Of a stretch of DNA of 5,508 bases, positions 1-5,508 are shown piece by piece; the stretch's first letter is position 1, and the number at the start of each line of letters is the position of its first letter. The stretch comes from Lachnospiraceae bacterium. Its GTDB lineage: Bacteria; Bacillota; Clostridia; Lachnospirales; Lachnospiraceae. The stretch lies in the NCBI GenBank assembly GCA_003520205.1, contig DOVG01000182.1, forward strand, positions 1 through 5,508, written 5' to 3'. A model generated the notes under the pieces. It searched no databases and was not told the DNA's origin. It saw nothing but the letters and a program-made list of their open reading frames with translations. A program made the translations under genes and the position numbers.

Positions 1-588
1 TCCCGATATTTTTGTCGGATTAAGGGACAGGCTCTGCTCCTTCGCCATTTTGATAGAAACCGGAATGAATTCTGAGAGATACTTGTTGCAGCAAAGCTCT
101 CTACCACACATTCCTATTCCACCGGATATTTTAGCTTCATCTCTAACACCTATCTGTCTCAGCTCTATTCTTGTTCTGAAAACCGAAGCAAGATCTCTGA
201 CAAGCTCTCTAAAATCAACTCTTCCATCTGCAGTGAAGTAGAAAAGGACTTTACTGTTATCAAATGTATACTCTGCAGCTATAAGCTTCATCTTGAGTCC
301 ATGCTCTTGAATCTTCTTCAGACAACTCTCATATGCCTGCTTAGACTTAACTTTGTTATCTTCATATTTCTTTTTATCAGCATCATTCGCTATTCTGATG
401 ATTGGCTTCAGACCTGAGATTCTCTTTGTATCATCTATCTGTCTTCTTCCCAGAACACATTTTCCATACTCAACACCACGTGCTGTTTCAACTATTACAT
501 CATCGCCAGCCTGAACATGAAAATCCATCGGATCAAAATAATAAATCTTGCCATTAGGCCTGAATCTGATGCCTATAACTTCCTTCAT
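1..588 (-). CDS. ricT: RicT/YaaT, PSP1-domain regulatory iron-sulfur protein (partial, C-terminus beyond left edge)
   Basis: Reading leftward from ATG at 588-586, the frame stays open for 196 codons to the window edge, so the C-terminus is missing (family members are usually about 270-300 residues). The start MKEVIGIRFRPNGKIYYFDP and the later GGIGMCGRELCCNKY are hallmarks of the PSP1/YaaT family. Cys161, Cys166 and Cys167 sit in that second motif and match the cluster-ligand cysteines described for Bacillus subtilis RicT. In B. subtilis, RicT works with RicA and RicF as a complex carrying iron-sulfur clusters that promotes RNase Y-dependent mRNA maturation and affects sporulation and competence; that role is transferred here by homology. 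An AAGGAG at 605-600 lies 11 nt before the start, a slightly long spacing. The gene follows holB by 61 bp, the usual Firmicutes neighbourhood. Identity is confident; partner proteins are not visible in the window. Confidence 0.93.
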   Translation of the reverse strand, partial: MKEVIGIRFRPNGKIYYFDPMDFHVQAGDDVIVETARGVEYGKCVLGRRQIDDTKRISGLKPIIRIANDADKKKYEDNKVKSKQAYESCLKKIQEHGLKMKLIAAEYTFDNSKVLFYFTADGRVDFRELVRDLASVFRTRIELRQIGVRDEAKISGGIGMCGRELCCNKYLSEFIPVSIKMAKEQSLSLNPTKISG

Positions 589-649
589 ATATACTGTAAC
601 TCCTTGTTGTAATTAATTCTCACCACATGAGAAATAACACTTTAATATT

Positions 650-1636
650 TTACTTCTGCTTTAATGTAAGGATCAGAAGGCGCATAATGTCCTCCATCTT
701 AGCATTGGCATTTATTCTTTCCTTAGCAGAAATTATAGCCTTCTGTTTGCTTTCCAACTCATTAAATGACAGATAATTAGACTGTTCTCTGATAGTCAGA
801 TACTGTTCCTTAAAGAGTATCTTGTCCGGACTTCCGGTAACCTTCAGCACAAGAATATCTCTGTACCACATCATCATAAGATCCAGGTAATCATTAATAT
901 TCAGCTTGAAACCTGTGGACTGCTTTATGGTATCAGCTATCTCTTCCATATCCATCTCAAATATATTTGTTTCAAGATATATGACTGATCTGATAAGCTG
1001 TTCATACTCTTCATTCGTAGCTAACAGTATAGCCTTGCCAAGATTACCTCCGGAATACTCTATAGCAAATGTAGCTCTCTTCTCATCGATGCCATAGTTT
1101 GATATCAGAAAATCATGTATATCCTTTTCCTTAACAGGCTTAGTGGTATAAGTTATACACCTGGATCTGATAGTCTGAAGCAGCTTCTCTTCATCTGAAG
1201 TAATTATTATAACTATTCCATACTCAGGTGGTTCTTCTATAGTCTTCAGAAGAGCATTCTGCGCTTCCTCGGTCATCTTCTCAGCATCCTTAATAATATA
1301 TATCTTATATCTGCTGCTGTATGGCTTTATCTGCATAGAACTAACTATCTGCTCTCTTATCTCATCTACTGATATAGTTCCTATCTTCTCATGTGTCAGA
1401 TATATTATGTCAGGATGATTGCCGCTTTCTGCCTGTTTACAGGACTTACATGTATCACAGGACTCAGAACTGTCAGACTCACATTGAAGTGCCTTTGCAA
1501 AACAATAAGCAAGTGTTGATCTTCCACTGCCTCCTTCTCCTGCAAATATATAGGCATGTCCAACTCTGTCAGTCTCTATGCTGCTCCTAAGTCGACTAAT
1601 TATATCTTCATGTCCTATTATCTTATTAAAATCCAT
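650..1636 (-). CDS. holB: DNA polymerase III subunit delta-prime (clamp loader)
   Basis: The 328-residue product is an AAA+ clamp-loader subunit of usual length for Firmicute delta-prime. In the replisome it helps the delta and tau/gamma subunits open the beta clamp and place it on primed DNA. Visible motifs are the N-terminal IIGHEDI (6-12), a P-loop GEGGSGRST (33-41), a zinc-binding set Cys52-Cys60-Cys63-Cys66, a Walker B-like IIKDAEKM (114-121) followed by AQNALLKTIEEPP (125-137), and the SRC motif (158-160), which in clamp loaders supports ATP hydrolysis in the neighbouring subunit. The P-loop has Arg39 where ATPases have lysine, and Walker B lacks the usual DEA(D/E), fitting the non-catalytic delta-prime role rather than DnaX. 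The protein is also far too short for DnaX. A strong AAAGGAGG (1649-1642) lies 5 nt before the ATG. It lies 51 bp downstream of tmk and 61 bp upstream of ricT, probably in the same operon. Confidence 0.95.
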   Translation of the reverse strand: MDFNKIIGHEDIISRLRSSIETDRVGHAYIFAGEGGSGRSTLAYCFAKALQCESDSSESCDTCKSCKQAESGNHPDIIYLTHEKIGTISVDEIREQIVSSMQIKPYSSRYKIYIIKDAEKMTEEAQNALLKTIEEPPEYGIVIIITSDEEKLLQTIRSRCITYTTKPVKEKDIHDFLISNYGIDEKRATFAIEYSGGNLGKAILLATNEEYEQLIRSVIYLETNIFEMDMEEIADTIKQSTGFKLNINDYLDLMMMWYRDILVLKVTGSPDKILFKEQYLTIREQSNYLSFNELESKQKAIISAKERINANAKMEDIMRLLILTLKQK

Positions 1637-1641
1637 GTCGG

Positions 1642-1649
1642 CCTCCTTT
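1642..1649 (-). promoter_or_regulatory. Strong ribosome binding site of holB
   Basis: On the minus strand this reads AAAGGAGG, a full anti-Shine-Dalgarno match, 5 nt upstream of ATG 1636. It is the strongest such site in the window and fixes the holB start. The 51-bp gap it sits in shows no credible promoter or terminator. Confidence 0.7.
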
Positions 1650-1687
1650 CCTGAGCATAAACTATTCGTACAACGCTTTGTAAATAA

Positions 1688-2329
1688 CTAGATCAAAAAC
1701 GATGTACTAGATAGTATATCACTAACCTCATTTATAATCAAATTGCTTATATCCTGTATCGGTTGCGTAGCATCTACTACTTTTATTCTATCTGGAAATC
1801 TATCTGCCATGTCGCGATATCCCTGTGCTACTTTCATATGAAACTCTATGCCTTCCATCTCCATTCGGTCGAGTTCCTTCTGCCCTTTCTTTCTCTTAAT
1901 GCCTTCCTCTGCCGGCAGGTCAAGAAGAAATGTAACATCAGGCATATACTTACCTATAGCATTCTTATTTACTTCATAAACCTTTTCTACACCAAGTCCT
2001 CTTGCTATCCCCTGATATACCAGTGAAGAATCAACAAATCTATCACTGATTACAGCCTGTCCCTTCTCCAGTGCAGGTCCTACAACCTCATGTATCAGCT
2101 GAGCTCGTGCGCTTGCATAAAGAAGCATCTCTGTAACAGGAGACATTTCTGTAAAATCCTTATTCAGGATTATCTCTCTGATTGCTTCACTGATAGCGGT
2201 ACCACCCGGTTCCCGGGTAATGAGAACATTAAATCCTTCTTTTTCAAGATACTGCTTCAGAAGCTCTATCTGTGTTGATTTACCTGAACCATCAGGTCCT
2301 TCCATCGTAATAAATATTCCTTGTGACAT
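1688..2329 (-). CDS. tmk: Thymidylate kinase (dTMP kinase)
   Basis: The enzyme phosphorylates dTMP to dTDP with ATP, a cytoplasmic step common to the de novo and salvage routes to dTTP. From the chosen ATG the product has 213 residues, normal for bacterial TMPK. It shows the P-loop GPDGSGKST (11-19), the REPGGT substrate-binding motif (39-44), the SDRFVDSSLVYQG segment (95-107) containing the DRF motif, DVTFLLDLP (131-139), and a basic LID region around RKKGQKELDRME (146-157). A longer in-frame start exists at GTG 2341, but that GTG lies inside the likely Shine-Dalgarno AGGTGG (2343-2338), which is 8 nt before ATG 2329, so the shorter form is preferred. With this start the gap to the upstream capA-like gene is 26 bp. 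The tmk-holB-ricT order is a common Firmicutes arrangement linking nucleotide supply and replication. Nothing appears broken. Confidence 0.95.
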   Translation of the reverse strand: MSQGIFITMEGPDGSGKSTQIELLKQYLEKEGFNVLITREPGGTAISEAIREIILNKDFTEMSPVTEMLLYASARAQLIHEVVGPALEKGQAVISDRFVDSSLVYQGIARGLGVEKVYEVNKNAIGKYMPDVTFLLDLPAEEGIKRKKGQKELDRMEMEGIEFHMKVAQGYRDMADRFPDRIKVVDATQPIQDISNLIINEVSDILSSTSFLI

Positions 2330-2337
2330 GATTTCCC

Positions 2338-2343
2338 CCACCT
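2338..2343 (-). promoter_or_regulatory. Ribosome binding site that decides the tmk start
   Basis: On the minus strand this reads AGGTGG, one mismatch from AGGAGG, 8 nt upstream of ATG 2329. A second G-rich run (GGGGGA) follows directly. The alternative GTG start at 2341 lies within this site and has no good Shine-Dalgarno sequence of its own. Confidence 0.6.
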
Positions 2344-2355
2344 GTTAATTCTCTG

Positions 2356-3582
2356 TTAAATCTCGGTCAATTCTCCATTCATATAATCTATTACTTCCTG
2401 CTTAATATCTTCATCTTCTATTATAGCAGGCTGCCAGTTGTTATACTCACCAGTATATACATAACAAGGGATTATATTTTCTTCTCTATTAACCAGTTCA
2501 ACCTTATCACCGTTTTTATGAAGCTTAAGTGTATAACCATAGATAATAGTCCTGTTAGGCTCCGGTGCAGTGTTTCCACCAAAACAGAAGTTACCAAGCG
2601 AATAAACTATATCCGCTCCATTATACTTTTCTCTTCTCTGAATAACATGCGGATGAGAACCGAGCACCAGATCTGCACCGTTATCTATCATAAGATGACA
2701 TGCATCAACCTTCCATTCTTCTACTTCAAACACATGTTCTGTACCACCATGGAAGAATATAATCTGAAAATCTGAATTCTCTTTAGCTATTTCCAGCCAT
2801 GGAAGTATTCTTTCTGCCTCATCATAATCATAATAGGATACGCATACCACACCTATCTTATAGCCGCCCTTTTCATAATATATAATCTTATCTCTGAAGC
2901 CCCAGTCAACGCCGGCAGCATCAAGCGCCTTCTTAGTATCCTCAAAATCTTCTTCTCCATAATCCTCTGTGTGATTATTATTTATCGTAACTGCTTCTAT
3001 AGAATTATCAGAAAAAACCTTTGCAAAACGCGTAGGAGCTTTGAACCAGTATGCTATCTCATCTCCTTTATCACGTGGAGGAACATCACTATCCGAGAAA
3101 ACATTCTCACAATTAGCAACTGTGAAATCATCAGCTTCAAATACACTTCTCACTCCATCAAAGAAATAAGACGTAGGATAATTCTGTTCATACCAGAGAA
3201 GTGTTCCTTCACTTGCATCCTGCAGGTCTGTTGCCATACAGCAATCCCCCACAAAATTCATTCTGATTTCAAAGTCATCTGAAACAGCATCTGATGCAGA
3301 CGCATCATCAATCATCTCGATTTTAGGAGCAGCTGATGTAGTTTCCTCTGTACTTACAAGCTCTGCATCAGTTACATTTTCTGTCTTCGACTTTATTTTT
3401 TCTGTTTTATTTGAAGCCTTTTTCGCCAAAACTACTATCGTTCCTATAACAGCAACAAGAAGCACAGCGACTATCATAATCAACTGTTTCATCTTACGTA
3501 TCTGCTTCTCTCTCGCTTCCTTCTTCTCGCGATTCCGGCGATTAAGCTCTTTTATTATTTCCTCTCTTGACAGATCATCCAT
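2356..3582 (-). CDS. Membrane-anchored CapA-family (PGA_cap) protein
   Basis: The 408-residue protein has a highly charged N-terminus (1-33, probably cytoplasmic), one transmembrane helix (about 34-53, LIMIVAVLLVAVIGTIVVLA) with no clear signal-peptidase site, a Ser/Thr/Glu-rich linker (about 55-105), then a PGA_cap domain related to calcineurin-like metallophosphoesterases and expected outside the cell. CapA motifs in order are FVGDC (110-114, with Asp113), NCEN (157-160, canonically NLEG), NNNHTEDYG (201-209), FFHGG (276-280), GSHPH (308-312) and SLGNF (328-332). The named family member CapA/PgsA takes part in poly-gamma-glutamate capsule synthesis or export, but no capB or capC partners are visible, so capsule synthesis is not claimed. 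Many clostridial genomes carry solitary CapA-like proteins of unknown substrate. A weak AGGG (3593-3590) lies 7 nt before the ATG. The gene sits between the surface-protein genes and tmk, 66 bp after the former and 26 bp before the latter. Confidence 0.87.
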   Translation of the reverse strand: MDDLSREEIIKELNRRNREKKEAREKQIRKMKQLIMIVAVLLVAVIGTIVVLAKKASNKTEKIKSKTENVTDAELVSTEETTSAAPKIEMIDDASASDAVSDDFEIRMNFVGDCCMATDLQDASEGTLLWYEQNYPTSYFFDGVRSVFEADDFTVANCENVFSDSDVPPRDKGDEIAYWFKAPTRFAKVFSDNSIEAVTINNNHTEDYGEEDFEDTKKALDAAGVDWGFRDKIIYYEKGGYKIGVVCVSYYDYDEAERILPWLEIAKENSDFQIIFFHGGTEHVFEVEEWKVDACHLMIDNGADLVLGSHPHVIQRREKYNGADIVYSLGNFCFGGNTAPEPNRTIIYGYTLKLHKNGDKVELVNREENIIPCYVYTGEYNNWQPAIIEDEDIKQEVIDYMNGELTEI

Positions 3583-3648
3583 GCCTATACCCTATATTCC
3601 TTTTTCTACATTACACCCTTCTTATCAAATTAACGTTCTAACTTCCGC
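3583..3648. other. Intergenic gap between the secreted transglutaminase-like gene and the capA-like gene
   Basis: At 66 bp this is the longest gap in the window, and it is AT-rich. It holds the weak AGGG ribosome binding site of the capA-like gene. On the minus strand a TTGATA resembles a -35 box, but no TATAAT-like box follows at 16-18 bp, so I do not call a promoter. No GC-rich hairpin with a T-tract is seen, so I do not call a terminator. Confidence 0.5.
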
Positions 3649-4515
3649 CTAATCTACTCTTGTTACATATGCCCCTGAACCAGCCCAGTCGGGACGTCCA
3701 TTATGACCACTAAGAGACTCCGGACAATCAAAATAATCGTCCACATTTTTCATTGCCCATGACCAGTTTGGATCATAATAAGTATCACCTATCTTAGCCC
3801 ATCCATGACCACCTGATGACACAGCATAAACCTTCTTTGCTCCAACTGCTGTAGCCATGTATGCGAATCCACAGCCTCCACAGTAACAATCTCCATATCC
3901 CTTGAATATAGCATACTGCGCATAGTATTTTGCCCAGTCATCCAGATCTGATCTGAAACCAGTCAGATTCCGCCAATCAGTATTATTTCGAATATATAAG
4001 AATACCGCTTTATTCTTTTCCCTCTGGCTCATCTTGAAGTTAGTAACTGAAAATGCCAGAGAATTAGCTCTTGCCAGAAGACGTGCTTTATCCTTATTTG
4101 ACACAGCTCTTCCTTTAGAATCAAGCTTTATTCCATTAATTGTTTTATTCTTTATCATATAGCCTTTTTTCTTAGCAGCTATATTGAAATAATAATAGTA
4201 TTTTCCTGCCTTTATCCAGCCAACATGCTGTTTTCCTTTTTTATCAAAGAAGTAATACTTATTATTTATCTTCTTGATACTGCTTTTAACCATTTTGCCC
4301 TTGTCATCATAGTAGTACACGCGGCCCTTCTTGCTCATATACCAACCCTTTTTGACCTTTTGGGACTTTTTGGATTTTGAGCTTTTGGAACTCTTTGTTT
4401 TAGAACTTCTGGCTTGAACTGTAGAACAATTGTTCCCAGAAATACTTACATTCCCTATGCATGATATAGACATAAATAAAACTAAAACTGCTGCAATAAT
4501 TCTAATTCTTTTCAT
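3649..4515 (-). CDS. Secreted transglutaminase-like protein with cell-wall-binding-type repeats
   Basis: The 288-residue product starts with a signal peptide (basic MKRIR, hydrophobic core about 6-21). VQA at 33-35 is a plausible signal peptidase I site; Cys19 lacks a proper lipobox. A Lys/Ser-rich linker (about 36-56) leads to three or four imperfect aromatic repeats of about 20 residues (57-140, e.g. GRVYYYDDKGKMV, NKYYFFDKKGKQHVGW, GKYYYYF) like CW-binding/choline-binding repeats, suggesting attachment to wall polymers. The C-terminal transglutaminase-like domain (about 145-265) holds a putative triad: Cys210 in GDCYCGGCGFAY, His237 in GGHGW and Asp248 in YYDPNW. Such domains can act as cysteine proteases, peptide amidases or cross-linkers; which applies here is unknown. 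GGAGTGA (4529-4523) lies 7 nt before the ATG. The gene follows the SH3 lipoprotein by 40 bp, and a second transglutaminase-like gene lies one gene further upstream. Domain calls are confident, function is not. Confidence 0.85.
   Translation of the reverse strand: MKRIRIIAAVLVLFMSISCIGNVSISGNNCSTVQARSSKTKSSKSSKSKKSQKVKKGWYMSKKGRVYYYDDKGKMVKSSIKKINNKYYFFDKKGKQHVGWIKAGKYYYYFNIAAKKKGYMIKNKTINGIKLDSKGRAVSNKDKARLLARANSLAFSVTNFKMSQREKNKAVFLYIRNNTDWRNLTGFRSDLDDWAKYYAQYAIFKGYGDCYCGGCGFAYMATAVGAKKVYAVSSGGHGWAKIGDTYYDPNWSWAMKNVDDYFDCPESLSGHNGRPDWAGSGAYVTRVD
4348..4410 (-). repeat. Lysine/serine-codon low-complexity tract
   Basis: This stretch encodes residues 36-56 of the secreted transglutaminase-like protein, nearly all Ser and Lys (for example SSKSSKSKK). 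At DNA level it is a run of similar AAA/AAG and TCC/AGC codons. It probably forms a flexible, positively charged spacer between the signal peptidase site and the wall-binding repeats, and could contact anionic wall polymers; that role is inferred. The repetitive DNA could vary in length between strains. Confidence 0.55.
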
Positions 4516-4555
4516 AATACGATCACTCCAACAATCTATATAGTTTTGTATATCT

Positions 4556-5164
4556 TTAATTTAGCAGTCCATCATCTAAGCATTCTTTATCTTTCTTTTT
4601 CTTCTTTTTGGATTCTTCTTTCGATGAACTGTCATCTGAAGATGATTCAGCTTCTTCAGCGGCTGCAGTAGCGGCTGCAGCCTCGGCTTCTCTTGCCGCT
4701 TCTACTGCCTGATCTGCTTCTTCCTTACTTTCTGTTACACAGCTCTTAAGTACATATCCCTCTTTACCATCAAATGTTACTTTTATATAATCCCCAGACT
4801 CTTCATATGCCTGAACCATACTTCCTATAGCAACTACGCCCAAATCCTCTGACTCTTTGGAAGCTTCCTTACGCAGGGTTAAGTCAACTGTAGTATACAT
4901 AGTAACTGCTTTTACTTCTTCAGTTGTCACTTCCTTTTCTTCTTTCTTTTCGGTTGTTGCTTCCTCTGATATAGCCTCAGAAGTTGCTTCACTAGTTTCC
5001 TCACTAGCAGTACTTTCCTGCTTCTGTGTATCAGCTTCCGTGACTGCTGCCACCTCTGTTGTCTCAGTATTATCCTGTGAGACAGTTCCTCCACATCCTG
5101 ACAGACCCATTCCTGCTGCTAACACCGATACAAGAATCAGACTTTTATACTTACTGTTTTTCAT
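4556..5164 (-). CDS. Lipoprotein with one bacterial SH3 domain
   Basis: From ATG 5164 the product has 202 residues. The N-terminus is a lipoprotein signal peptide with lipobox LSGC, so Cys24 should be lipidated and the protein held on the outer face of the membrane. A Thr/Glu/Ser-rich, probably disordered, acidic spacer (about 28-85) leads to one SH3_3-type domain (about 90-143; TTVDLTLRKEAS..., ending DGKEGYVLKSCVT). After it come an Ala/Glu-rich helix-prone segment (about 147-172), a Ser/Asp run, six consecutive lysines (186-191) and a short tail DKECLDDGLLN. Bacterial SH3 domains often bind peptidoglycan or partner proteins, so a wall-sensing or scaffold role is possible but not shown. GTG 5173 is in frame but lies inside the likely Shine-Dalgarno AGGTGA (5175-5170), so ATG 5164 is preferred. 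It begins 17 bp after the upstream transglutaminase-like gene, suggesting co-transcription. No catalytic motif is visible. Confidence 0.85.
   Translation of the reverse strand: MKNSKYKSLILVSVLAAGMGLSGCGGTVSQDNTETTEVAAVTEADTQKQESTASEETSEATSEAISEEATTEKKEEKEVTTEEVKAVTMYTTVDLTLRKEASKESEDLGVVAIGSMVQAYEESGDYIKVTFDGKEGYVLKSCVTESKEEADQAVEAAREAEAAAATAAAEEAESSSDDSSSKEESKKKKKKDKECLDDGLLN
4658..4681. repeat. Short tandem repeat (2 x 12 bp) in the alanine-rich segment
   Basis: Two adjacent 12-bp units, AGCGGCTGCAGT and AGCGGCTGCAGC on the plus strand, differ only at the last base. They encode part of the Ala-rich segment (about residues 162-169) of the SH3 lipoprotein and are more GC-rich than the surroundings. 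Because the unit is a multiple of three, gain or loss of a copy would keep the reading frame. Confidence 0.6.
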
Positions 5165-5169
5165 TAGTT

Positions 5170-5175
5170 TCACCT
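5170..5175 (-). promoter_or_regulatory. Ribosome binding site that decides the SH3 lipoprotein start
   Basis: On the minus strand this reads AGGTGA, 5 nt upstream of ATG 5164. The longer in-frame start, GTG at 5173, lies inside this site and has only AT-rich sequence before it, so the site supports ATG 5164. Confidence 0.6.
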
Positions 5176-5181
5176 GCTTTA

Positions 5182-5508
5182 TTATTTTTTAATCTCTTTC
5201 TTCTTTTTAGTAAAATATCTGTAATGCTTCTTAGCTTTATATTTGAATTTCCATCCTGCCTTATGAGTTTTTTCAAAATTTGGATCAAATACATATTTCT
5301 TCTTTCCCATTTTGATAGTTACCCATGAATGTGCACCAAATTTAGCCGGCTTACCATTTTTAAGTGCCTGTGGCACCAGACCTCTTACAAAGGTTGCATC
5401 ATAACCAAGTACCTCAGCCATAAGTGTAAATGTAGCCGCCTGAACGTTACAGTCACCCTTCGATTTAACAAAACCATATTTGCCATAATACTGTAATGCT
5501 TTTTTATC
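5182..5508 (-). CDS. Transglutaminase-like domain protein (partial, N-terminus beyond right edge)
   Basis: The frame is open from the right edge to tandem stops TAA TAA, giving the last 108 residues. An internal ATG at 5421 is not the true start, because coding sequence continues upstream and includes the nucleophile motif. Numbering from the window edge, the visible domain has Cys20 in KGDCNVQAATF, His60 in GAHSWV and Asp75 in YVFDPNF, the Cys-His-Asp arrangement of the transglutaminase-like superfamily. The tail is strongly basic and aromatic (KKHYRYFTKKKKEIKK). A secretion signal cannot be judged because the N-terminus is absent, but the downstream lipoprotein gene (17 bp) and the second transglutaminase-like gene suggest a surface role. 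Possible activities are peptide cleavage, amidation or cross-linking. The Cys-to-His spacing is 40 residues here and 27 in the downstream homologue, so the two are not recent duplicates. Confidence 0.82.
   Translation of the reverse strand, partial: DKKALQYYGKYGFVKSKGDCNVQAATFTLMAEVLGYDATFVRGLVPQALKNGKPAKFGAHSWVTIKMGKKKYVFDPNFEKTHKAGWKFKYKAKKHYRYFTKKKKEIKK

Noticed and set aside
50..241. 63-codon plus-strand open frame at the left edge
   Set aside because: It is antisense to the strongly supported RicT coding sequence and shows no domain.
617..633. Inverted repeat TTCTCA-ccaca-TGAGAA between holB and ricT, possible terminator
   Set aside because: The stem is only 6 bp and AT-rich, with no T-tract after it on the minus strand, so it is too weak to call.
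1669..1682. Small hairpin TACAA-cgct-TTGTA in the tmk-holB gap
   Set aside because: A 5-bp AT-rich stem with no T-tract is expected by chance in AT-rich sequence.
2971..3282. 103-codon plus-strand open frame opposite the capA-like gene
   Set aside because: It lies wholly within a well-supported CapA-family gene, has no recognisable domain, and its composition fits an antisense shadow.
3601..3640. TTGATA on the minus strand as a -35 box for the capA-like gene
   Set aside because: No TATAAT-like -10 box lies at 16-18 bp, so there is no usable promoter pair.
4457..4461. Cys19 of the secreted transglutaminase-like protein as a lipidation site
   Set aside because: The residues before it (SIS) lack the leucine-type -3 position of a lipobox, while VQA at 33-35 gives a better signal peptidase I site.
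4857..5192. 111-codon plus-strand Ser/Val-rich open frame opposite the SH3 lipoprotein
   Set aside because: Its Ser/Val/Ala bias is the reverse complement of the Glu/Thr/Ala-rich codons of the real gene; it is a shadow frame.
3649..5508. The two transglutaminase-like genes as a recent tandem duplication
   Set aside because: Similarity is limited to the catalytic motifs; Cys-His spacing (27 versus 40) and domain architecture differ, so they are distant homologues at most.

Overview
The window looks like a low-GC, Gram-positive chromosome, most likely a Clostridia member of the Lachnospiraceae type. This rests on the AT-rich codon choice (many AGA and ATA codons), strong AGGAGG-type ribosome binding sites, a tmk-holB-ricT replication/maturation cluster, and secreted proteins with Gram-positive surface modules (SH3, cell-wall-binding repeats, a lipobox). 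The family-level placement is an inference. All seven supported genes lie on the minus strand, so the biological order runs from the right edge to the left edge. No gap exceeds about 70 bp, and I see no convincing rho-independent terminator in any of them.

Right half (5508 to 3649), a cell-surface group. The 3' part of a transglutaminase-like protein enters from the right edge. It is followed after 17 bp by a lipoprotein with one bacterial SH3 domain, then after 40 bp by a secreted protein with cell-wall-binding-type aromatic repeats and a second, divergent transglutaminase-like domain. Both transglutaminase-like domains keep a Cys-His-Asp triad.

Middle (3582 to 2356). A membrane-anchored CapA-family protein (PGA_cap metallophosphatase-like fold) has a cytoplasmic charged N-terminus, one transmembrane segment and an extracellular catalytic-type domain.

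Left half (2329 to 1), a housekeeping group in an order widely seen in Firmicutes: thymidylate kinase (tmk), the delta-prime subunit of the DNA polymerase III clamp loader (holB), and the PSP1-domain protein RicT/YaaT, cut by the left edge. The capA-to-tmk gap is only 26 bp, so the surface genes may be read through into the replication genes.

I found no RNA genes, insertion sequences, CRISPR arrays, phage genes or attachment sites. The part closest to an undescribed system is the transglutaminase / SH3 lipoprotein / cell-wall-binding transglutaminase / CapA group. Its members all face the envelope, but their joint role cannot be read from sequence alone.
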